The notes beneath the pieces were generated by a model that saw only the letters and a program-made list of their open reading frames with translations, was not told where the DNA came from and did no database searches. Shown here piece by piece: positions 47,791 through 56,922 of a stretch of 64,000 bases of DNA. Origin of the DNA: Marthasterias glacialis (taxonomy: Eukaryota; Echinodermata; Asteroidea; Forcipulatida; Asteriidae); the NCBI GenBank assembly GCA_911728455.2, contig OU452225.1, positions 23,718,495-23,782,494 of the forward strand. The letters run 5' to 3'. The translations under genes and the position numbers were made by a program. Each line of letters opens with the position of its first letter. Positions within the stretch are counted from its first letter, which is position 1.

Positions 47791-48929
47791 TTGAATGAGG
47801 CAAGTTTTGAGCAAACTGACATAAATACCTGACAGTGATGTGTGAGTTAGACTTGTTGAACCAACAATAAACAACTCGTAACGTAGTTTTTGGAATTTGG
47901 GAAATTTTAAATGAGGCAGGTCTTGAATCCAAAGTTCATTCTGTGGTTCTTGAAACGAGGTCTGTCTAGGTAGAGAGCAAACTGATGTCAAGAACTGGCT
48001 TTGATGCATCAGTCAAATTCACTCAAGCAGTCTCACAGAAATGCACAGGGTTTCCAAATATTGATCAAAGCAATAGCAATTCAAAATAAAATAAAATAAA
48101 GACTAACCATGCGAGAAGTGCGTGCAGCGAAGTGAAAACCACAGCTAGAATTCTATAGAGCAACTCGTAGAAATATTGATCTACTTGGCGCACACGTATC
48201 TTGTATAAAAAATACATTACCACTTCAAGTTATGATGGCGATGGCAGCCATTTTGTACAAGGCCAATTTCGGACTTTTTTTTACAACTCTTTTCTTGAAC
48301 AAAAATACAACATAATTTTCCCCCAAGTGCTAAACGTTTTTGATTTGTATGGAGCGAAAAAAAAAGAAAATATATCTTAATTGTTTTGTTAGTACTTTGT
48401 CTTGTATAATGCAGTCTGCCGGCAGTTCAAGTGATTCTAAAATTGTCTTAATGATTTGACCAGCCTGTAAAACAAACAAGGCATTGAGGATTAGGCTGTT
48501 ACAGTATCCTATATTTCTACCCTGTCTTTGTATGATGCTGAAAAAGTTACCATTTTGTGTGATATTAAAAGAATTGTATTTGGTATGGAACAGTGTGACT
48601 TTTATCTTGAATCTTTTGATGGCATACCCTTACAAATTAGAAAAGCAGCAAATCCCTTGTCGGTAAATTTGGTCTAACTTAAGACTAACATTGTTTTTTA
48701 ATAAGGCAAATTCTGAGTTCAGTAATGAAAACAAGTACCTTGTAGGCATAGAGCAAACTGACACCAATACCTGACAGTGATGCGTGAGTTAGACTTGCTC
48801 AAGTAATCGCACAGAAAAGCAAGACGCGTGTGTACCAAAGTAAAATCAACCGCTAGAGAGAATATTCCACAGTGATCTTGATATTTAGATAGTGGTTGAT
48901 GTATAAAGAAATTAGGTGAACCTTGTAAG
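47791..48929. repeat. Lectin-array spacer module (copy 2)
   Basis: Nearly identical to 57850-58984 and more distantly related to 43660-44900. It contains the aggcaagttttgagc, cctgacagtgatgtgtgagt and ggtttccaaatattgatcaa blocks. Non-coding. Confidence 0.75.
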
Positions 48930-49010
48930 ACTTTCTCACCACTGCGCAATCTTGGTTTTCATGAAGTGATCCACTGAGCCAGCCAGGGCGTTATGCGGCG
49001 ACTCACCATC
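48930..49010 (-). pseudogene. C-type lectin fragment next to retroelement
   Basis: About 75 bases encode a broken copy of the GDGESPYRPGW...HENQDCAVV loop region. It starts at the same breakpoint, after the ctcaccactgcgcaatc segment, as the pseudogene at 44900 and the fragment at 58985. At its other side it runs directly into reverse-transcriptase sequence at about 49017. Confidence 0.75.
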
Positions 49011-49288
49011 ATCATCTCAAAACCTTTGCCAACGATGTGTCCTAAAAAATTCAAGCGAGTCAAATCCCAACTTGCATTTACTTGGTTTTGCTGTTAACCC
49101 CGCATCTTGCAAACAGCTCAGAATTTTACCAAGGGCTTGAACATGCTCTGACCAGGTTTCTGTGAAAATAAGAACATCATGGACTATGTTCTTCTGAACC
49201 TCTAACAACCTTCGCATCATGCGTGTAAAGACAGCCGGTGCATTACCATGCCAAAATGGGAGTACGTTAAGTTGATACAATCCTTTAA

Positions 49289-50899
49289 AGGTACACACCG
49301 GGTTCGTTGGGCTATTTGGGCTACAAAATAGGCTAACATATGACTTCAAAGGTCTTTCAGGAATGGAGAAGAACGGTTCCTAAAAGAAACCATCAAAATT
49401 TGCCGTTTTCGAGCATTTTTCAAAAAACGATTTATCCGAACCAAAAAAGTGGTTCGGATAAATCACGTGATCTTCGGAGTTAGTTTTACTTCCAGCCGTA
49501 TAAAAGTAAACTACTGAACCAAATTTAAATCCTTTTTTTACAATTATTCATGAGTATTTGACAAAAAAGACTTATGGATTCAGATTATTGATACAATTTG
49601 TAAATAATGATGAAAAATCGAACGTAATATTCACATTCAGAGGTGTCCGTGCAACCGAAGCGTGTCTTACGGCGCACCAGCGTGGGAGCTAGCGGAACGT
49701 AAACCTTGGGGCATATCCCGTACAGCCGGTGCCGTGTCTCGTGGTGCCAGAGGGACAAACTCTGGGGCATGAACTCCCCAGCTCGCCGGTCGGTCTAGCC
49801 GTAAGTGTGGGAACTTGTCGGAGGGGTAGGGAGCCAGACCAACAATTATGTTCTTTTAACGAGGGTTTTAGTCTGTACCCCTAGCTATTATACCCTAACT
49901 ATTGTAACGTGTTGCCTGCGCTACCCACACGAGCGACGATGATGGGGAATGTTTATCCCGTGCAGCTGATCTATCTACTTCTATGATAACTGCATAATGT
50001 CCCCCCCCCCCCCCCCAATCGCCACAACAAAAAACCGGTGGCGGTGGCCGCGGCCGGCCAGTGAAATCATCGCCCGAAAAACGGGAGAATGCCTTCGCTA
50101 AAGCTGCCAGGATTGGCAATCCGTTTGCAGCGAAAGCAGGAGGCTCGCTTGGCACATGACTGTTATTGGCCAAGCCAATGTGAAAAGATGGTCCAAGATT
50201 AGGGACACTACCACTAGTTTTTAGACTGCAGCAGGCTGGTCACGATGAGAATATGAAGGATGTGGTCTTTGCCATAATTTTGTGTCATAGAACTGTATTG
50301 TGAACATGCCTGCGTATATTTGAATTCATGAAAACTCACATTTGGACAATATTTATGGTCAATCATGTCTGTGATGTCCACATTGTGCCAAGCTTATTCT
50401 CTCCCTTTCTACATTTGAACACGACCTGACAACACAGATTAGTCCTGGACCCAACTGGCATTCGTCCAAGTAATTTTTTACAACATAGGGCCTACTTGCG
50501 ATATAATGAAGAAACGTTCTCCATTGCAAGTAAGTTCGTCCATTTCGACGTACACAGAATTATACACTGTCTGTTGACGTTTATGTCCGTTTTTTTTACT
50601 CGTGAATTTGTGCTGGATGGATATGAAGTCTGGATCCTCATGCCTCGGCATTGTAATAATTCATACATAAACAGAGCACCAGTCTACTTACAACATTGCG
50701 CAACATTGGCACGTAAACTTGACAGTTGCAACGGCTGGAAAAGCGTATAAGCTGACCTTTGACCGTGTTTTGTTTTTTTCACATTTTTCGTTAATTACGT
50801 GATATTTGGATGATTTTTTTTTCAAGAACAACCATTTAAAAATTATTGTCTGTCATTCCACATCACTAAATTAGGTAAACAGTAAGCCGGTGTGTACCT
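49289..50899. mobile_element. TTAA-flanked piggyBac-like element inside the RT
   Basis: 1611 bases with inverted ends aggtacacaccgg / ccggtgtgtacct and TTAA on both sides (49285-49288, 50900-50903). The reverse-transcriptase frame to its left and right is continuous when the element and one TTAA are ignored, which proves insertion. No transposase was recognised; the longest frames (49895-50173, 50496-50750) match nothing, so it is non-autonomous. It is absent from the second pol copy, where this RT segment is missing. Confidence 0.9.
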
Positions 50900-52111
50900 T
50901 TAATAGTAATAAACGCAGTCTTAGGTTTGTCACATTTTGCAATCGGAATTTGCCAGTAACCTTTTGCTAGGTCTAACTTAGAGGAAAACTTCCCTTTACC
51001 AAGCTTAGTCATGATTTCATCGATATCGGGTGTCGACTTTGGGTCAAATAATGTAACTTTGTTCAGCCTTCGATCACTATCGGCGACGCGTATGGCGACT
51101 CCGATTTTTCTATAACACCCAACTTTAACATTTCATCAGTTTCACTCTAAATCGTTTTCTGCATTGAGTGAGGAACATGCAATATTCGAATGTGCAATAT
51201 CTGATTCTTGGCCAATATCCTCATCTGCTCTACTCACAGACTTTTTTTGGCAGATTCGTATGGAAAGCCTTTTCTTTGCCCTTAACCCATAGGTGGTATC
51301 GTGCTTTGCTACTTTCTTTACAATCTCAAATGGTCCCTTCCATTACATTTTGAGTTTATTATTGTCAGTTTGGAGCAGAATTAGTACTTTGTCTCCTACC
51401 ACAAGTTTTTGGTCCTTTGTTCGAGCATCATAATAATTCTTGTGCCTTTTGAGGCTTTTGCAAGTTCTTGCTTAGCTAGTTTACATGAACACTCGAGACG
51501 GTCTCTTAAATCTACATATTCATAGGTTGTTTTGACTTCTTCTTCTTCAATGTCACCAGTCCATAACTCATTAGTATGGCTAATGGGCCATGAATTGCTC
51601 TTCCAAACATTACTTCGAAAGGCAAAAAGTTTAGACTTTTTTGTGGTGTTTCCCGGTATGCGAACAAAAGCGCAGGCAAGGTACGGTCCCAATCTTTAGG
51701 GCGCTTAGTGCGCTTTTTCCTGCAGCTTTTTTTTTTAAAGTGTGCCATTAAACTTCTCTACAAGCCCGTTTCACCTAGGGTGATACGGGGTCGTTGTCAA
51801 TTTGTTCTAGTTACAACAGTCGCCCTACTTCTTTCATTAACTTTGACGTGAACTGGCTACCCTTATCGCTCAAAATTTCTTGTGGAACACCAATGCGTGA
51901 TACCAACTAACGCTTCTGCAACGCGCTCAGTCTCAATACGGGGAAGTACCACAGCCTTGGGATACTAAAGGCATAGTCCACTGTCAGTTAGTGTCAGTTT
52001 GCCATGTTCAGTTACTGGATCCATTGGGCCCTCTAAATCTACTGCCACCCGTCTAAAGGGGGCATCAATCAATGGCATTTCACCTAATGATACACGGCTA
52101 ACACTATATAA

Positions 52112-52242
52112 GTGTTGTCTGCTGTGATGTGGTCCATGCTGTTTTGGACACCCGAGGGGGCAGATGGCACCCGAGGCGAAGCCGAGGGTGCCATCGGCCC
52201 CCGAGGGTGTCCAAAACAGCATGGACCACATCACAGCAGACA
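52112..52242. repeat. Long hairpin 1
   Basis: ttgtctgctgtgatgtggtc ... catgctgttttggacacccg pairs with its complement on the right across the centre gcacccgaggcgaagccgag. Arms are about 55-60 bases and nearly perfect. The paralogous hairpin at about 60988-61118 has lost part of the left arm. Confidence 0.9.
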
Positions 52243-52788
52243 ACTGTTTTGTTATACCATGGTATTAAATTGCAAGATTGTTAAAAAGGCCCTTACCGAC
52301 ATAGTTTGCAGACGACAGTATTCAATTCAACAAAAGTGCGTCAGTTACAAATTTTTCATCAACCAAAATGTATCAACTGGTCCCTATATTGCAAACATCA
52401 TATCGAAAGTACAGTAGCGTGCATAGTACCAGTGGTTGCATAGTAACCTTTATAACACCTCTTCCTTTGATTCTATCTGTTGATTGGCCGAACGTGCGTC
52501 ACGTGGTGTTGTGTATTTTTACTATCACACTGCACACCGACCAAAAGAACTATTAAATGGTACTATCCAACGACAACCTCGAACCCGGTGAAACGATCAA
52601 ATAATACATGCATTTGAAATACGATATGAGAACGAAGGCAGTGTGGTACCGCCTCTTTCTTTTTGTCAAGATTTCCTGTCAGGTTTTATACAGTTGTTTG
52701 AAGATTGGTACGCACAGTTGTTTAACAAATATTACCACAAAATAGATGAAATTGAGGTGTTATAAAACAAATATTGACTGCTTTATCT

Positions 52789-52923
52789 CGTGGCGTAGTA
52801 AAACTAGTCACTCTCGGTGATCCCCGGAGCCGCCTATCTTCCCTCGGCTCCGCCTCGGGAAGATAGGCTGCTCCTAGGTCACCTCGAGTGACTAGTTTTA
52901 CTGCGCCACTCGAAGCAGTCAAT
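52789..52923. repeat. Long hairpin 2
   Basis: ttgactgctttatctcgtgg, cgtagtaaaactagtcactc, ggtgatccccggagc and gcctatcttccctcggctcc pair with complements on the right. Arms are about 60 bases around ggctccgcctcggg. A near-identical copy lies at 61663-61797. Confidence 0.9.
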
Positions 52924-53666
52924 ATTTGTATACTTTCTCAGGTAGTACCGCTAATGTGGTTGTACAGATCAATGGGGACGATGAAATAATGTTCTGAGAA
53001 CGATCTAGGTAATGGACGCGGGCGTCATGACCTACCCATTTCTCGGGTGTATTGCTAACTTCAATATACATATCAATGGGGACGATGAAATGAATTTCTT
53101 ATGACGATCTAGGTAATGGACCCCAACAACATCACTTTTTTGAGAAGACATGAAATTTTGTATTATGTCACGTGATTGGTTCTGGACCAATAAAAATTCA
53201 CAATCTAACACCATGGTATAACAACACCCTTTGTTACTGTACGCTGACAAATATCACATGATGTATAATGTCTTTGTAGACATCACCATTTACACCTGGC
53301 TAATAGAAATGAGCTTGAACCCTATCAAGTGTTTTCTATACTCCCATATGGCCAGTCATGGCCGATTCGTGTGCTAATTCCAGAACATTAATTCTAAATG
53401 CATTAGGTACCACAAGTTGGTTGATAACTTTATCACTTTCAATCAATCAGAACTAACTGTCCATCTTTGACAACATATCGACTCTCGTTTGACTTTCTTG
53501 TCACTTGAATTTCTCCAAGTTTGGCTAAGTCCCATAGCTTACTTAGAGTTGGATCAGTCTTTTAAGCATTTTCAATCTCGACCCTAGTTGCAGTAATTCC
53601 ATTAAACTCAGGTGTTTTCCGTGGTTTAAAGGATTTTTCTCTCTTGATTTTCTGAGCATTGTCTTA

Positions 53667-54389
53667 CTTTTCGTAGTAGATACAATCTTCCCTTTCGTGG
53701 TAGTATTTCTTCCTATCCACATCGAACCGGGTTGCGTTATTGAGTTCACATAAGCCTCAATCAGCCACGTTAAACGAGCGGCAACCTGGCGTTTCGTTAC
53801 ACGCCAAGCAGCACTGTAACGGACGCTGTACGATCGTGACGTCCAGGGTGTGGTTGACGAGGCAACGCCCGTGAAATACGGAGAAGCAGATAACCGAATT
53901 GGAGCAACGGGGAGGGGCTGGATGCTCACATATGACGTACTTGAGATCATTATTACAGTTCAAATCGTTAAACTTGTAGATAGTGCTCACCACTGCGCAA
54001 TCTTCATTTTCATGACGTGACCCATCATGCCAGCCAGGGCGGTACGGCGGATTACCATCCCCGATGCAAACCCACTCTCCTTCCACCGCCTTGTCGGTGC
54101 AGTCAATCCAGAATCCATGATCGGGAATATTACCAGGAAACGAACCCCGGAACTGGTCAAAGACGAAATCATGTTCCAGTTTAGAGTTGATAGTGGGAAT
54201 GTTCCCGCCATAACTCTGACATATCTCTTTGGCGTTGTGAAAATTGTATTTCGTTGCCAAACGGTTCATGTAGCACGAATTGCCCCACTCTTGCCAGCCG
54301 TCAGCACATCGTTTATACGCCGGGGCGCCGCTCTCTGCTCCCATCCAGTATGAGGCAGTCATCAGTAAGGAGATGACACAACCGAGCAT
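53667..54389 (-). pseudogene. C-type lectin L3 with nonsense codon
   Basis: Same 241-codon layout as L5, with which it is almost identical, but codon 211 is TGA where the others have GGA (glycine). Translation would stop at 210 residues. This keeps the signal peptide and the whole CTLD but loses the last two PAN-domain cysteines (214 and 236). The frame beyond the stop is otherwise intact down to the usual end at 53667, so the change is recent. The end of the gene runs within about ten bases into the Ty3/gypsy pol fragment in place of the 3' flank seen for L1, L2 and L4. A shortened product is possible, so pseudogene is the likely but not proven status. Confidence 0.85.
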
Positions 54390-55181
54390 TTTTTAAAGAT
54401 ATTCTTGATTAAAATGTCAGCGAAGATTACAACGAGTTGAACTCCAAAGACGCGGTAAAATAAAGGCACCTTTCGCAGCAAAACCTCTCACAGTTCTTTC
54501 ACAGCAAGACAAATATTAATTTACAGTATAATTCCTGAACACTTCAAGTGAAAGCATTACCTCGGTACGACGTATTCGCGCAGTCTGTACTCTGCCAGCT
54601 GCAGCATTACTAGCGCTCCCTTTTCCTCAGCAGTCTAGGGTAAGAATCCGGTATATGAAACGAAGGACGTGCAATATTATCCTGTCAATCATGAAAAAAA
54701 AAATCATTGATTTTGTACACTGCCACGACTAAATTAACGTATGTAGACGATTATTGTATAATGAATAATGTTTTTTACTTTGTTGACGATTTCAGTCGTA
54801 AACGTAAAACCAGTTGGCCTAGCTATTGTATTATAATACATGATGTACTGCCGTGACGTTGGCGCCGCACTACATTTATTTTCGAAGCTTAATTCGAAGT
54901 ATCGTTCCCAAAGTAATAGTTCCCTCTTGTTCGTTCAAACGGGGCGTACAAGGCTGGTAACTTACACGGAGTCATCCACGTTATTAAGAAGTTTTTCTTC
55001 ATAGAATTTTCAGAGTGTGGAGTGGCCCAGTTTCCGTGTCTACTTTATGTTTTTTGTTAACAAAACAAAAAAAAGAAATGGATCTATGTTTGAGGTACAT
55101 ACACCAAAAATTGAAAGCAGTTTGTTCGTGCTTTGTCACAGCTGAGAATTTAATCACTCGGTGAACTCTGGCTTTTCCATT
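54390..55181. other. L3 5' flank, type I
   Basis: Matches the L5 5' flank (63264-64000) at an offset of 8874 bases and the L1 flank more distantly. Ends at ttttccattttact, where it joins a different lectin remnant. No gene. Confidence 0.55.
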
Positions 55182-55246
55182 TTACTGCTCCCATCCAGAA
55201 GAGGTAGTCAGCAGTAAAGAAATGACACACTGACCATTGTTTTAAG
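55182..55246 (-). pseudogene. Lectin 5' fragment (signal-peptide part only)
   Basis: On the minus strand a Met codon and about 17 codons of a hydrophobic signal-like stretch end at ggatgggagc, which corresponds to the WMGA region of the intact genes. It is then joined directly to the L3 upstream flank. The promoter-like block upstream (about 55250-55330) resembles that of the pseudogene at 44900-45250. The rest of the gene is deleted. Confidence 0.75.
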
Positions 55247-56196
55247 ATTCCCGATTAGAATGTCAGTGAAGATTACAACAAATTCAAGTCCAAAGACGCG
55301 GTAAAATACAGGCACCTGTCCCGAAGAAAACCTCTTCAGTCCTCCCACAGCGTTACGATGTGTGTTTATAATGTCTAACCGACGGTGTCAGTTTGACTGC
55401 CACTTGATATGGAATAGCAATAGCGTTTGTTCAGTCTAATTTCTACCAGGCAATACGGTCAAATCTCACTGTTTATGGGTGCACGAAACCAGGGAAATGC
55501 AAATAATGTTAGTAGGTTAAACGAACAGCCCATTGATTGTCCACACTGCCTCGACCTACGTTAATTAAAAACTGTTCTTGAAATCAATAATATGCACAAG
55601 AAAAAAAAATTTTCCCGCGAGGCTGTTTAATTACCGTGACAATTTAAAATAGGCCAACTATTGAATCACAGAGAACAATTTGTATGAAGGCAAGTTTTAT
55701 ATACTTGTAAATAAATCATGTGTTGAGTTTTTTTTTGACGATTTAACTTTTAACCAGGACAAGTTTAGCAAAATCAATTTACAAGGTATCATCCAAGGTA
55801 TTATCCATTCTCAAGGTATTATCAAATTAGAAAGTAATATTGGGCCACATTTTATTCAACAGAAATCGAGTCTGTTTTGTTTCGTTCATATTTGAACTGT
55901 CTTTTTAAGTTGCATCACGTATTGTTTTAATTAACAAAATGAAATCAAACATTTTGGATCCTAAAGTTTCAACTGAAAATACATGTTAACACCGGTAAGT
56001 TGTGTCTTTGCATCTATCGACTTGATAATGTCAAAGTATTGCATGTTGTCAAAGTTAATTGTATGTAATATATCGTTATTTACAATTAATCATCAAATAT
56101 CGGAGTTGCTTTGGACAAAATCCAACTCTGCAAACTCGCGACACACGACGTGATAGCGCCAATGATCAGGTTTTAGTTTTTACCCAGACCATTGTA
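55247..56196. other. Spacer between lectin remnant and L4
   Basis: Matches 45251-46188 (spacer before L2) with scattered changes. Contains caaggtatcatcc / caaggtattatcc short repeats near 55781-55830. No gene. Confidence 0.55.
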
Positions 56197-56922
56197 TTAC
56201 TTTTCGTAGTAGATACAATTTTCCCTTTCGTGGTAGTATTTCTTCCTATCCACATCGGACCGGGTTGCGTTATTGAGTTCACATAAGTCTCCATCAGCCA
56301 CGTTGAACGAGCGGCATCCAGGTGTGTCATTACACGCCAAACAGCACTGTAACGGACGCTGTACGATCGTGACGTCCAGGGTGTGGTTGACGAGGCAACG
56401 CCCGTGAAAAACGGAGAAACAGCTAACCGAATTGGAGCAACGGGGAGGGGCTGGATGCTCACATATGACGTACTTGAGATCTGTACCACAATTCCAATCG
56501 TTAAACTTGTAGATGATGCTCACCACTGCGCAATCTTGATTTTCATGGCGTGACCCATCAGACCAGCCAGGGCGGTACGGCGGATTACCATCCCCGATGC
56601 AAACCCACTCTCCTTCCACCGCCTTGTCGGTGCAGTCAATCCAGAATCCATGATTGGGATTGTTACTAGGAAACGAACCTTGGAACTGGTCAAAGACGAA
56701 ATCATGTTCTGACTTGGAGTTGATAGTGGGAATGTTCCCGCCATAATTCCGACATATCTCGTTGGCGTTGTGAAAATTGTATTTCGTTGCCAAACGGTTC
56801 ATGTAGCACGAATTGCCCCACTCTCGCCAGCCATCAGCACATCGTTTATACGCCGGGGCGCTGCTCTCTGCTCCCATCCAGTATGAGGCAGTCATCAGTA
56901 AGGAGATGACACAACCGAGCAT
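56197..56922 (-). CDS. Secreted C-type lectin with PAN/apple-like domain, L4
   Basis: Intronless, 241 residues, signal peptide 1-20, CTLD 28-154, PAN-like 168-236, all cysteines present. Flanks and N-terminus are of the L2 type (AESSAPAY, CADGWREWG). The middle of the CTLD is of the L1 type (NSKSEHD, GWSDGS, HENQDC, FNDWNCGTDLKY), so the gene is a mosaic. Near the C-terminus it has GDLCELNNATRSD and ERENC where the others have GGLCEL, ATRFD and EREDC. No frame breaks. Function as for the other copies; the ligand is unknown. Confidence 0.92.
   Translation of the reverse strand: MLGCVISLLMTASYWMGAESSAPAYKRCADGWREWGNSCYMNRLATKYNFHNANEICRNYGGNIPTINSKSEHDFVFDQFQGSFPSNNPNHGFWIDCTDKAVEGEWVCIGDGNPPYRPGWSDGSRHENQDCAVVSIIYKFNDWNCGTDLKYVICEHPAPPRCSNSVSCFSVFHGRCLVNHTLDVTIVQRPLQCCLACNDTPGCRSFNVADGDLCELNNATRSDVDRKKYYHERENCIYYEK

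Larger units (their letters stand above)
52105..53232. mobile_element. Foldback/TIR element inserted in the integrase region, copy 1
   Basis: Integrase homology breaks at about 53232 (after tgtcagcgtacagtaac) and resumes at about 52104 (gtgttagccgtgtatc). Within the insert, ttgttataccatggt near 52247 and its inverted copy near 53215 are terminal-repeat-like, and long hairpins occupy 52112-52242 and 52789-52923. Two direct repeats of atcaatggggacgatgaaat lie near 52970 and 53072. The same insert is in the second copy at about 60978-62106, so it predates the duplication. The exact ends are uncertain. Confidence 0.65.
49017..53655 (-). mobile_element. Ty3/gypsy pol fragment (Gmr1-like domain order), copy 1
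   Basis: Decayed pol sequence, no LTR or gag seen. In transcript order: a linker from 53655; an HHCC zinc-binding integrase N-terminus near 53420-53250 (LELAHESAMTGHMGV); an integrase core from about 52090 (AVDLEGP), with SDKGSQF near 51860 and LVEKFNGT near 51760 as the D-D-E signature; an integrase C-terminus (RPKDWDRTLPALLFAYRE to about 51250); then reverse transcriptase 51190-50904 and 49288-49020 (KLDLAKGYWQIP, LPFWHGNAP, AGLTAKPSKCKLG). Integrase upstream of reverse transcriptase is the order of the deuterostome Gmr1-like clade. Stops and frameshifts occur throughout, so it is inactive. A TTAA-flanked element interrupts the RT, and foldback DNA interrupts the integrase. It abuts the end of L3 on one side and a lectin fragment on the other. 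Confidence 0.85.

Noticed and set aside
49895..50173. 92-codon minus-strand frame within the TTAA-flanked element, considered as a transposase
   Set aside because: Gly/Pro-rich low-complexity translation with no transposase motif.
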